Of a DNA stretch of 24,736 nucleotides, positions 15,187-22,079 are shown piece after piece. Source of the stretch: Streptomyces tsukubensis (lineage in GTDB: Bacteria > Actinomycetota > Actinomycetes > Streptomycetales > Streptomycetaceae). The stretch is from contig NZ_CP020701.1 in assembly GCF_003932715.1 (NCBI RefSeq), positions 1 to 24,736 on the forward strand. The letters are read 5' to 3'. The notes under the pieces are model-generated. The model had not been told where the DNA came from. It was given only the letters and a program-made list of their open reading frames with translations, and ran no database searches. Positions within the stretch are counted from its first letter, which is position 1. Each line of letters begins with the position of its first letter. Made by a program: the position numbers and the translations under genes.

Positions 15187-16971
15187 CTACTCGTCGGTGA
15201 GGTCGGGGTCGTAGCCAGTGCGGTGGTCGTAGCCGCGGACGATGAGGCCCTTGGCCTCCTTCGCGTACTCAGAAGCGGTGCCCTCGCTGGAGATCCCGAT
15301 GGCGGCGGCGACGTCGGCGTTGGTGACGGTGGACGTCGTCCGGATGAGGTCGATGATCTGGTCCGGGGTCAGTCCGGTCCGGTCGGGGGTGATCGAGTCG
15401 AGGAACAGCCGGGCCGTGGTGCGGACGCGGCGCTGGCGCTGGCCGAGCCCGGAGATGTCCTCGGCCTCCTTCGCGCGCCGGAGGATCTGCGCGGTCTCAT
15501 CGCGGGCTTCGGCCGCCCGGCGGTCGGCTTCGGCGGCGAGCCGGTCGGCTTCGGCGGCCTTCGCCTTCGCTTCGGCCACCTTCGCGTTCTCCACCGCGGT
15601 GTTCGCCTTCGCCTTGGCGGCGGCCTGGTTGTCCTCCTCCGTCTTCCGCCGCGCGGCGGCCTCCTTCGCGGACTCCTCGGCGACCTTCGCCCGCGCGGCC
15701 TTCTCCTTCGCCCTCGCTTCGGCGACCTTCGCGGACTCCTCGGCGGCGTCCTCCTCGGCGGCCCGGCGGTCGGCCTCGGTGGCGGCTCGCTGGGCGGCGG
15801 TGGCGGCGGTGGTGGCTTGGATCTCCGCCGTGGCGACGGTGGCCTCTGCACGGTGCGCGGCGGCGCGGGACTGGCCGTCGACGATGGCCCGCAGCTCGTC
15901 CAGCTCGCCCTGCTGGCGGGTCTGCTCGGCTTCCTTCTCCAGGGCGTCCATGCGGGCCTGGTGAGCGACCTCGCGCTCCTGGCGCTCCCGCTCCCGCTGC
16001 TCGGCGTCCTCCCGCTGCCGACGCTCACGCTCCCGCTGCTGCTCGGCCCGTTCCTCGTCACGCTGCCGCTGCTGCTGCTCATCGACGCGCTGCTGCATAG
16101 CGCGCTGGCGAGCCTCCTCCTGAGCCTCCTCCTGCTCCAGCATCTCGGCGGGGAGTTCGCGGGCTCGCTCGACGCTAACGCCGTACGGGGCCAGGAGGGC
16201 GGGCATCCGGTCCAGGACGGCGGCGCGGGCGGCCGGGGTGCCGGTGGCGTACCGGGCGCGTTCCTTCTGCCAGACGCGGTAGACAGCCAGGTCCCGGACG
16301 AAGACCCGCGCGTCGGCGTAGGTGGCCGGGTAGGTCTTGGCGTGCTGGAAGATGCGCCAGGTCACGCGGAAGTTGAGGGCCCACTCGGCGAGGGTGAGTG
16401 CCTGGTCGACATCGAGGCCAGCCTCCAGCCTCGCGGTACGGGCGATGGCCCAGCGGGCGACCTCGGTCAGGATGACGTAGGCGATCGGCATCATGGCGTG
16501 CCCCAGGAGGCGGCCGAAGTCCTGTCCGAATGCCTCGGAGAGGGTGGGCGTGCCGGGCATTCCGTCGACGGCGGCGGAGACGTTGAGCGCGATGGTGACG
16601 CCGGTGAGGGCGTGGGCGGTCATCCGGATCCAGGGGCGGGCCATCTGCCGCCAGGCCAAGACGAGGTCGGCGGTGTAGAGAGCGACGATGAGGCCGTCGA
16701 CGCCGATCGGGAAGGCATAGGACTGCCAGCCGGTGTAGCCCCAGTCGATGGCGGCATCGCGCAGTGCGCCGTACGAGAGCGCGAACCCGGTGACGGCGGC
16801 GGCGAGTCCGGACAGGACCGCGACGACAGCGAGCGGGATCATCAGGCGCCTCGTCGCGGCAGAGGTCCGCGAAGCCGAAGCCGGAGTCGGCGAAGGTCCG
16901 GCAGGAGTCGGCGAAGGCGGGGGCGGAGTCGGCGAAGCGGGGGTGCGGGGCTCCACCACCATGGTGGTCAC
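15187..16971 (-). CDS. DUF2637 membrane protein with long coiled coil (Spd-like)
   Basis: The protein has 594 residues from GTG 16971, with AGGAGG 6 bases upstream. A proline/serine-rich leader (1-40) precedes four hydrophobic segments at about 44-66, 88-107, 117-135 and 157-175, including the typical DUF2637 stretch AFPIGVDGLIVALY. From about residue 270 to 530 it is almost entirely Glu, Arg, Ala, Gln and Lys, a long probable coiled coil on the cytoplasmic side. A short C-terminal domain (530-594) has an HTH-like look (DQIIDLIRTTSTVTNADVAA). DUF2637 proteins are common in actinomycete plasmids and integrative elements near transfer and spread genes. A structural role in moving plasmid between hyphal compartments is inferred. 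Confidence 0.85.
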   Translation of the reverse strand: MTTMVVEPRTPASPTPPPPSPTPAGPSPTPASASRTSAATRRLMIPLAVVAVLSGLAAAVTGFALSYGALRDAAIDWGYTGWQSYAFPIGVDGLIVALYTADLVLAWRQMARPWIRMTAHALTGVTIALNVSAAVDGMPGTPTLSEAFGQDFGRLLGHAMMPIAYVILTEVARWAIARTARLEAGLDVDQALTLAEWALNFRVTWRIFQHAKTYPATYADARVFVRDLAVYRVWQKERARYATGTPAARAAVLDRMPALLAPYGVSVERARELPAEMLEQEEAQEEARQRAMQQRVDEQQQRQRDEERAEQQRERERRQREDAEQRERERQEREVAHQARMDALEKEAEQTRQQGELDELRAIVDGQSRAAAHRAEATVATAEIQATTAATAAQRAATEADRRAAEEDAAEESAKVAEARAKEKAARAKVAEESAKEAAARRKTEEDNQAAAKAKANTAVENAKVAEAKAKAAEADRLAAEADRRAAEARDETAQILRRAKEAEDISGLGQRQRRVRTTARLFLDSITPDRTGLTPDQIIDLIRTTSTVTNADVAAAIGISSEGTASEYAKEAKGLIVRGYDHRTGYDPDLTDE

Positions 16972-17010
16972 AGGGTCCTCCTGAGTGGGTCGGGGGGGCG
17001 GTCGGTGAGT

Positions 17011-17073
17011 GCCCCGGGTCGGATTCGATCCGACAGCATCGCGCTCCCCCGCGTCGAGCGCAGGGTCCGGGGC
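17011..17073 (-). other. tRNA-like folded element between two operon genes
   Basis: Read on the minus strand, a perfect 7-bp acceptor-like stem (GCCCCGG/CCGGGGC) closes a 63-base fold with A in the discriminator position (base 17010). Directly inside its 3' strand is a 5-bp stem GTCGG/CCGAC with a 7-base loop ATCGAAT, close to a T-arm. Further 5' is a 6-bp stem GCGCTC/GAGCGC with a 9-base loop. A D-arm and a normal anticodon loop are missing. It is not a standard tRNA. It sits in the 109-base gap before the DUF2637 gene. Confidence 0.4.
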
Positions 17074-17080
17074 GGGGTGT

Positions 17081-17275
17081 TCAGTCGAGCTTCGTGACCT
17101 CGAAACGACCGGTGCCGATGACGCCGCTGGGAAGGCTCAGGCGCTTCTCGATGTCGGAGAGGAGAGCGAGGAGGATCCGCGCGGGCTCGGCGTCAGCGGG
17201 GGCGTCGACGGTCCCGGCGAGAGACCGCTGGGCGCCGTCGTGCTCGACGTCGTAGGTCCAGGCCCAAGTGCTCAC
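17081..17275 (-). CDS. Hypothetical protein, 64 aa
   Basis: GTG 17275 has GGAGGG immediately upstream, 8 bases after the previous stop, so the spacing supports both start and operon membership. The protein (MSTWAWTYDVEHDGAQRSLA to the end GRFEVTKLD) is a small soluble alpha/beta-like sequence. No domain recognised. It belongs to the run of tiny genes from 17832 downwards. Confidence 0.75.
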   Translation of the reverse strand: MSTWAWTYDVEHDGAQRSLAGTVDAPADAEPARILLALLSDIEKRLSLPSGVIGTGRFEVTKLD

Positions 17276-17283
17276 GGGCCCTC

Positions 17284-17400
17284 CTAGTGCGGTGCCGGGG
17301 GGTGCGGGCGGGGAGAATCCGGGGCCGGCGCCGGGGCCCGGCCGTCTCGCTGGTGCGGGTCCGGCCGGACTGGAAGCTGGGGCTTGGTCGGGGTCGTCAT
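17284..17400 (-). CDS. Proline-rich peptide, 38 aa
   Basis: Starts at ATG 17400, overlapping the stop of the preceding gene in an ATGA, and ends just before the ribosome-binding site of the 64-residue gene. The sequence MTTPTKPQLPVRPDPHQRDG continues with about 18 more residues rich in proline and alanine. The composition suggests an unstructured peptide. The four-base overlap is the main support for it being translated. Confidence 0.5.
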   Translation of the reverse strand: MTTPTKPQLPVRPDPHQRDGRAPAPAPDSPRPHPPAPH

Positions 17401-17537
17401 CGGGGCCTCGTCCCCCAGACCGCGGTGCCGTGACGGCGGAGGTCCTCCTGCGCCTTCCGCCGCGCCTCCACCGCCCGGCGCTCCGCCTCGGCAGCCTCCT
17501 TCGCCCGGCGCTCCTGCTCCTTCTGCGTGGTGGTCAC
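17397..17537 (-). CDS. Charged helical peptide, 46 aa
   Basis: GTG 17537 overlaps the previous stop in a GTGA, and its own stop overlaps the next ATG. The peptide begins MTTTQKEQERRAKEAAEAER and is mostly Glu, Arg, Ala and Lys, then ends HGTAVWGTRPR. The heptad-like helix resembles the tail of the DUF2637 protein encoded downstream and might pair with it; that is inference only. Confidence 0.6.
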   Translation of the reverse strand: MTTTQKEQERRAKEAAEAERRAVEARRKAQEDLRRHGTAVWGTRPR

Positions 17538-17668
17538 CAGATCACCCCCACAAAGGTGATGAAGAGCCTGCTGGTCCAGGACTTACAGGTGGAGCAGACG
17601 TACTGTCGGGTCTTGGGGTCAAGCTTCATCCGGCGGCCGTGGCAGGTCGGCGCGGTGTGGCGGCTCAT
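17534..17668 (-). CDS. Small CxxC protein, 44 aa
   Basis: ATG 17668 overlaps the previous stop (ATGA). The sequence MSRHTAPTCHGRRMKLDPKT is followed by YVCSTCKSW and a hydrophobic end FITFVGVIW. One Cys-His and a CSTC pair could form a mini zinc ribbon. The frame is open upstream to 17875, but that part overlaps another gene. Translational coupling at both ends supports it. Confidence 0.6.
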   Translation of the reverse strand: MSRHTAPTCHGRRMKLDPKTRQYVCSTCKSWTSRLFITFVGVIW

Positions 17669-17832
17669 CGACCGCCCCCTGTCGGCATCGACTTCGGGTT
17701 GCCAGCGACCGGCTTGACGGGCTCGGGGAACCAGCCGCCCCGGGAGGACTGGTAGGTCGGGCCGGTCTCCTGCTCGTCGGCCGGGAGCCGCTTGCGCAGC
17801 TCGTCCTGGGAGAGGGTCTTGCGGAATGCCAT
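17665..17832 (-). CDS. Hypothetical protein, 55 aa
   Basis: ATG 17832 follows GGAGG with 7-base spacing. The sequence MAFRKTLSQDELRKRLPADE then moves through GGWFPEP to PTGGGR. It opens the train of five tiny genes that run to 17081. Soluble, with a charged N-terminal helix. No family recognised. Confidence 0.65.
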   Translation of the reverse strand: MAFRKTLSQDELRKRLPADEQETGPTYQSSRGGWFPEPVKPVAGNPKSMPTGGGR

Positions 17833-17864
17833 GATGGGCCTCCGTCTCGTGTTCGCGGGATGGA

Positions 17865-17910
17865 GGCCGGATCACCCTGTCTGCTTGGCGGTAGGAAGGG
17901 TGATCCGGCC
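17865..17910. terminator. Strong hairpin inside the operon
   Basis: Perfect 14-bp inverted repeat (17865-17878 and 17897-17910) with an 18-base loop, in the 92-base gap between the 103-residue gene and the train of tiny genes. It may end or thin out transcription at this point, or mark an RNA-processing site. Confidence 0.6.
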
Positions 17911-17924
17911 GTATTTGTTCTGGT

Positions 17925-18236
17925 TCACGCCAGGAAGCGGAACCAGGTGACGATGGCGAGGGTCCCGAAGGCGACGGTCACGCTGACCGCCCTTCGGAAG
18001 GGCGTCGCCAGGAACGGCGGCTGCGGGGGCAACGGCGGCCGGGTCGGCCGCTGGATGCTGTCGCCGTCCGGGACGCCTCCGGTGTGGACGAGGTCTCGAT
18101 GGCGCTTCCGCTCAGCCTCGGCCTCGCGCCGGGATGTCGCTGGCCAGGTGGTGCGGCACTGCTCGCACCGGTAGCTGTACACGTGCGGGTCCTCCGGGGT
18201 GTCGACGGTCGTCGTACCCGTCAGCCTCTCCCCCAT
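17925..18236 (-). CDS. Zinc-finger protein with C-terminal membrane anchor, 103 aa
   Basis: From ATG 18236 the protein shows YRCEQCRTTWPATSRREAEA then RKRHRDLVH: a Cys-x2-Cys and His-x4-His arrangement (residues 24-51) like a C2H2 finger. A proline-rich linker leads to one hydrophobic segment at the C-terminus (VSVTVAFGTLAIVTWF). This gives a small DNA- or protein-binding finger tied to the membrane from its C-terminal end. AAGGG lies close before the ATG. It follows the 73-residue gene by 16 bases. Confidence 0.75.
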   Translation of the reverse strand: MGERLTGTTTVDTPEDPHVYSYRCEQCRTTWPATSRREAEAERKRHRDLVHTGGVPDGDSIQRPTRPPLPPQPPFLATPFRRAVSVTVAFGTLAIVTWFRFLA

Positions 18237-18252
18237 CGGCCCTTGCCGGTCG

Positions 18253-18474
18253 CTACTTCTGCTCGATCTGGCACACGGGGCTGAGGTTCTCGATGCTGTA
18301 CCCGGAGCCGTACCGGCGCTGCACTTCGGTGTTCAGGTCGGGGGTCAGGTTCAGCAGCACCGCGTCGGTGGTCGCGTTGGCCGGGCCGATGGACTCGCCC
18401 TCGAAAGTGATGCGCTCGCCCGTGCTCGGGTCGTCGAAGGCGATGGTCCAATGCCAGTAGGTGGTGCTCGACAT
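18253..18474 (-). CDS. Hypothetical protein, 73 aa
   Basis: ATG 18474 has a clear AAGGAG 6 bases upstream. The protein MSSTTYWHWTIAFDDPSTGE and onward looks like a small beta-rich domain. It resembles in length and style the 64-residue protein at 17081 (both begin with a Trp-rich strand and an acidic turn). No domain recognised. Confidence 0.75.
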   Translation of the reverse strand: MSSTTYWHWTIAFDDPSTGERITFEGESIGPANATTDAVLLNLTPDLNTEVQRRYGSGYSIENLSPVCQIEQK

Positions 18475-18534
18475 GGTGGTCTCCTTAATCGGCTGGGCCC
18501 TCTCCCTGGCCGGGATCGGGCGGTAGTAAGGGGG

Positions 18535-18570
18535 GTAGGTAGGCGGTAGGTAGGCGGTGGTAGGTAGGCG
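18535..18570. repeat. Three 11-bp direct repeats
   Basis: GTAGGTAGGCG occurs at 18535-18545, 18546-18556 and 18560-18570, in the 120-base gap between two genes of the minus-strand operon. It could be a binding site for a plasmid protein or a simple slippage product. Confidence 0.7.
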
Positions 18571-18594
18571 GTCTGACCTGCGGGAACTACCCGG

Positions 18595-19461
18595 CTACCC
18601 GTGCCCCTGGGAGGGGGCCCGGCGGCGGGTCGGGGAGGGGTTGTCGGCGGCCTCGGCGGAGGAGCTGGCGGGGGGCCCGGCGGGGGGCTGCCTGGGCACC
18701 AGGGAGAGGCCCCGAGCGGACCCCTCAGCGAGCCCCTCCCCGATCGGGTCGGCGGGGGTCTCGGGGAGGTGCCGTAGACGGACTCCGTCGCGGTTGCGCT
18801 GGCGCCCGTCGAAGAACAACTTGAAGTTCTCGACGTGGAAGCCCCACCGCGTCGTCAGCTCGGCCTTCAGCTCGGCCTTCAGCCAGCCCTCGAACAGCGG
18901 CTGGGCAACGAGGTCGTCAAGGTGGGTGCCCTGGTGCCCGTTGCGGGCAGCAATGTCGCGGATGAGCCGGACGACGTCGTCAACGTCGATCTCCTCCGGG
19001 GCGTGCGCCTTGATGCTCTCGGAATCGGCGTCGCCCGGGTCCTCGGTGACGTCGTCGGGCTCAGCGGTCCCTGGCGTCTCGGTCTTCTTGCCCTTGGAAG
19101 GGGCGTGGAGCTTGGCCGCGATGCACCAGCCGACAGCGGCGGCGGAGGGCATAAAGGGCGCGTACGGCCCGGCGACCGCAGGAACGGTGTTGATCGTGGC
19201 GTAGACGCCGAGGGCGACACCGCCGGCGCGGATCGCCGCGTCATGCGGGCCCTCGGCCCAGAGCCACTTCCAGCCGCGGCCGAGGAGGACTACGGACCCA
19301 GCCCCTACCCCGCTCAGCGGACCGGAGAGGTTCGTGCGGGTAGGGAGGTAGGGGCGCAGGTCGGACCACAGCGCGGCCATCCGTCCCGGCTCTTCCACAA
19401 GTTCGAGGTGGGGTCGCTCCTGCAGGTGTTCATCGCCGGGGAGCTGCTTAGCAGTGCTCAT
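18595..19461 (-). CDS. Membrane protein of the Spd-like operon, 288 aa
   Basis: ATG 19461 overlaps the previous stop in an ATGA. The N-terminal 45 residues are soluble. Residues 48-120 hold hydrophobic stretches (GAGSVVLLG, IRAGGVALGVYATINTVPAV, SAAAVGWCIAAKL). An acidic linker (125-160) follows. Then comes a compact domain of about 80 residues (DVDDVVRLIRDIAARNG to FKLFFDGRQRNRDGVRLRHL) that could be a small winged-helix. The C-terminal tail is disordered. A role in plasmid spread is inferred from position only. Confidence 0.75.
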   Translation of the reverse strand: MSTAKQLPGDEHLQERPHLELVEEPGRMAALWSDLRPYLPTRTNLSGPLSGVGAGSVVLLGRGWKWLWAEGPHDAAIRAGGVALGVYATINTVPAVAGPYAPFMPSAAAVGWCIAAKLHAPSKGKKTETPGTAEPDDVTEDPGDADSESIKAHAPEEIDVDDVVRLIRDIAARNGHQGTHLDDLVAQPLFEGWLKAELKAELTTRWGFHVENFKLFFDGRQRNRDGVRLRHLPETPADPIGEGLAEGSARGLSLVPRQPPAGPPASSSAEAADNPSPTRRRAPSQGHG

Positions 19462-19925
19462 GCCATCCCCAGGGACTGGACGCCGGTGAGGACCAGGGCC
19501 TCCGGGAGACCCCAGATGCCGCCCGACTGCGCCCAGACACCGGCCGCGAGGATGCCGGTGAAAGCAGCGGCAGCGGGACGGGCCTCTCGGAAGTACATGA
19601 CGGCACCGAGCAGGAGGCTCACGGCGCCCATCCCTGCGTGACCGAAACCGCCGTTGGTGAAGACGGAGGCGAAGCCGTCGGACAAGCCCTCGCCTACGGT
19701 CCAGATGGACCCAGCGCCCATGTAGCAGGTACCGGCAACGATGCCGATGACACTGGCCTGGTTGCTGTCGAGCTTGCGGCGGATCTTGCCCGCGCCCTTG
19801 GGTTCCTTGATTCCGGCAACCATGCCGACCGTGAGGGCGGTGGCGAGTCCGCCCATGCCCACGGATCCGACGACCTTGTCACCGACGCTGAACGTCTCGG
19901 CAGCGATCTGGATGTGCTCGTACAT
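19458..19925 (-). CDS. Multi-spanning membrane protein, 155 aa
   Basis: Two ATGs lie in tandem. The second (19925) has a better distance to AGGAG than the first (19928), so I chose it. Four hydrophobic segments are visible: GMGGLATALTVGMVAG, SVIGIVAGTCYMGAGSIW, GMGAVSLLLGAVMYF and AFTGILAAGVWA. The gene sits between two other membrane-protein genes, overlapping the next and 12-13 bases after the previous. Probably part of a membrane complex; the family is not recognised. Confidence 0.78.
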   Translation of the reverse strand: MYEHIQIAAETFSVGDKVVGSVGMGGLATALTVGMVAGIKEPKGAGKIRRKLDSNQASVIGIVAGTCYMGAGSIWTVGEGLSDGFASVFTNGGFGHAGMGAVSLLLGAVMYFREARPAAAAFTGILAAGVWAQSGGIWGLPEALVLTGVQSLGMA

Positions 19926-19937
19926 CATTTCTCCTGA

Positions 19938-20597
19938 TCAGAGCTGGGACGCAGGGGCGTAGAGGGCGAGTGCGGTGAGCGTGGAGGCGAGGGGGATCCG
20001 GGCGAGCCACGCCAGCCCGGGATACCAATGGCGGGTACGGGAGTCCCAGAGGACGGCCGTGAGCAAACAGATGCCGGAGCCGAGAACCAGCGCGGCGGCG
20101 ATGGAGTACTCCCGGCCGCACGACTCGATCCAGCCACCGACCATTTCCGTCGGGCCATGGATGTAACCGAGGGCTCCGGCGCTGGCGTTGTAGACCAACT
20201 TCTTGGTGCCGTCGCTGATCGCGGGGCGTGCCGGGAGGCTGCGCAAGGAGGGCCAGTAGCCAGGCTCGGATCGCAGCCAGCGCCTACCGCTCCTCTCTTG
20301 AAGCTCAGAGGCGTCGTCCGACAACTCGGGGTTGTCACCCGGGCCCCCGCCGGTGTCGTCGTCAGCAGCAGCCAAGACGCTGTCCTCTTCGTGCTGCTCC
20401 GGCTCCTGGTCCTCGTCGGTGCCGGGCAGGTTGTCGTCGGACTTCTCAACCCACCAGTCCGGAAGGCGACTGTCGCCGGTACGGCTGAAGACCGCGCGGG
20501 ACGGAACGGCAGGAGCAGCGACCGCGGTGTTGGCCTCGGCGTAGAGGCGGTCCCACCAATCGTCGGTCTGCGGGGTCTCGTCGGTCGGGGCCGTCAC
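19938..20597 (-). CDS. Acidic protein with C-terminal membrane region, 219 aa
   Basis: GTG 20597 has a G-rich stretch about 8 bases upstream and begins MTAPTDETPQTDDWWDRLYA; the frame continues upstream, but that part is arginine-rich and not protein-like. Residues 55-110 are strongly acidic. From about residue 135 on there are hydrophobic segments (NASAGALGYIHG, SIAAALVLGSGICLLTAVLW, ASTLTALALYAP). It is probably the first certain gene of the minus-strand operon. Its start overlaps the stop of a possible small upstream frame in a GTGA. Confidence 0.75.
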   Translation of the reverse strand: MTAPTDETPQTDDWWDRLYAEANTAVAAPAVPSRAVFSRTGDSRLPDWWVEKSDDNLPGTDEDQEPEQHEEDSVLAAADDDTGGGPGDNPELSDDASELQERSGRRWLRSEPGYWPSLRSLPARPAISDGTKKLVYNASAGALGYIHGPTEMVGGWIESCGREYSIAAALVLGSGICLLTAVLWDSRTRHWYPGLAWLARIPLASTLTALALYAPASQL

Positions 20598-20842
20598 AGA
20601 TACCGCCCCCCGACGCATACTCCGAGCCGGGTGAGCAGCATCCGGACACGCAGCTCGTCGCCGCCGATGAAGTGCTGACTGCAAGGAACTACGCGATGTG
20701 TGGACGGGGTGATCCCGCCAGGGAGAACCGTGCGGGTCCTTCCATCGTGGGCCGTACGGAAGAGCGCGGTACCGCAGTACGCGCCTCCACCGTGCGACCC
20801 GGGTTGCTGCAACCATCTAGACGTCGGTCCTTCCACTCCCAT
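20594..20842 (-). CDS. Possible small leader gene of the Spd-like operon
   Basis: A frame ending at 20594 overlaps the next GTG by four bases (GTGA), the same coupling seen repeatedly in this operon. Its last 25 residues (QHFIGGDELRVRMLLTRLGV and the end CVGGRYL) look protein-like; the earlier part does not. The start is uncertain (ATG at 20842 or 20866). Treat as tentative. Confidence 0.25.
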   Translation of the reverse strand: MGVEGPTSRWLQQPGSHGGGAYCGTALFRTAHDGRTRTVLPGGITPSTHRVVPCSQHFIGGDELRVRMLLTRLGVCVGGRYL

Positions 20843-20861
20843 GGATCCGGTCCGACAGCCG

Positions 20862-20974
20862 CCCACGTGGGTGCTCCAACACCCGGGCGTTCAGGCGCTC
20901 CAACGCCTGGTCAGCGCCCCGAAGCTCCAACTTCGGGACACAGAACGGCCCTTGGCTCAGCCGGGGGCCGTTCT
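20862..20974. ncRNA. Structured RNA candidate: three hairpins with the same CTCCAA loop plus terminator-like stem
   Basis: Three hairpins follow each other: GGGTG/CACCC (20869-20884), CAGGCG/CGCCTG (20892-20909) and CCCGAAG/CTTCGGG (20918-20937). Each closes exactly the same six-base loop CTCCAA, although the stems differ in sequence. A fourth, 10-bp GC-rich hairpin (20942-20951 and 20965-20974) follows. On the plus strand this is the layout of a small RNA with CUCC (anti-Shine-Dalgarno) loops and a terminator. On the minus strand it would be a leader of the Spd-like operon with UUGGAG loops. Strand and function are open. Confidence 0.45.
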
Positions 20975-20989
20975 TGGCTGTCGAGAGAT

Positions 20990-21036
20990 AACGTATACGC
21001 TAGATGTGGCAAGGGCAAAGGCTTGGCGTATACGTT
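20990..21036. promoter_or_regulatory. Paired CGTATACG operators before the GntR gene
   Basis: AACGTATACGC (20990-21000) and its exact inverse GCGTATACGTT (21026-21036) lie 26-36 bases apart, the second ending 35 bases before the GntR start. Each holds the perfect palindrome CGTATACG. They are placed to control both the GntR gene and the divergent minus-strand operon. GntR repressors commonly bind such palindromes and regulate themselves, as KorSA of pSAM2 does. Confidence 0.65.
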
Positions 21037-21071
21037 AAATGCCTGGGGAGTCGAGATGAAGGGACGGAACA

Positions 21072-21913
21072 ATGGCCGCTCAATACGAGGAAATCGCGCG
21101 TGACCTGCGGGAACGCATCACCACGGGGGAGTACCCCGCCGGGGACACAGCTTCCGCTGATGCGGGACATCGCGGCGGCACACGGCGTCTCCGACATCAC
21201 CGTGCGGAAGGCATATGCACTGCTGACCAGGGAGGGGCTAGTCGAGAGCCGCCGGTCGATCCGGGGTTTTCGTGAAGGAACACCCCGACCGCGTGCGGCT
21301 CACGGTCCGCGCGCGGCAGGTCGAACGGGACGAGCTGGGCTACTTCTCCGGGCCGGAGGTCCAGCACTGGCGGGCGCTCCCGTGGCCGGACGGCGAGAAG
21401 ACCAGGATCACCGAGGCCTCCACGCCGGCCGACGTGGCCGAGATCCTCGGCGTCGAGACCGGCACCCGGCTGACCATGCGGAAACGTCTGGTCGGGGACC
21501 CTGGCCAGGAGGACCACCGGCAGCTCGCCGATTCATGGATCGCCCAGTGGGTGACCGAAGAGGTTCCTTCGCTCCGCGGAGATACCGGGCTAGGCGGGAT
21601 GTACGACCGGGTCGAGGAGTGGGCCGACCAAGCACTGACCTGGCGCGAGGAAGTGTCGGCTCGGATGCCCTCGCCCGAAGAGGCCGAGGCCCTGAAGATG
21701 CCTACGGCCGGAGCCCCCCTGCTCCGCGTCGTGCGCGTCACCCAGCTTCCATCCGACGACGCCGACGAGGAACCGAGGGTCGTCGAGGTCCAGGACATTC
21801 GGATGAGCGCGGCGCTGTTCGCCGTCGGCTACCCGCTGCTCCGGGCCGAGTCCGCAGGCTGGCCGGTCCAGCCCGCAACCAGCGACTACTACCAGGCCCC
21901 TCCGTCAGACTGA
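21072..21913 (+). pseudogene. GntR-family repressor (KorSA-like), interrupted by two frame shifts
   Basis: ATG 21072 has AAGGGA upstream. The start MAAQYEEIARDLRERITTGE is the classic winged-helix opening. The reading then continues one frame over (LPLMRDIAAAHGVSDITVRK, ALLTREGLVESRR) and again one frame over from about 21272 (VKEHPDRVRLTV to the stop at 21913). Both breaks behave as single extra bases: one in the G run near 21139-21142, one near 21262. Repaired, it is a full-length GntR protein of about 280 residues with HTH (about 1-75) and a UTRA-like effector domain (about 95-270). Likely role: repressor of the divergent operon, itself and perhaps rep. Confidence 0.8.
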
Positions 21914-21954
21914 CGACTTCCATCCCCTCCAGCCCCCCGTGCCCCCTCGATCCT

Positions 21955-21977
21955 GGCCCGCACCCTCGGTGCGGGCC
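21955..21977 (+). terminator. Terminator-like hairpin after the GntR gene
   Basis: Perfect 10-bp inverted repeat (21955-21964 and 21968-21977) with loop CTC, followed by TTGG, 41 bases after the GntR stop. Confidence 0.7.
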
Positions 21978-22079
21978 TTGGTCGTCCCGGGATCCGACCC
22001 GTTCGGCTTCGCTTCCTCGCGCCCTGCCAGCAGCGGCCGGGACGGGCGTACCGTGAGTGGGAGAGGGAAGGGAGGCCCC

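Noticed and set aside
17011..17073. Functional tRNA gene
   Set aside because: Only 63 bases, no D-arm, a 9-base loop in the anticodon position and A instead of T at the first T-loop base.
15163..17097. 644-residue plus-strand frame opposite the DUF2637 gene
   Set aside because: Leucine/glycine-rich mirror of the coiled-coil coding sequence, without ribosome-binding site or domain.
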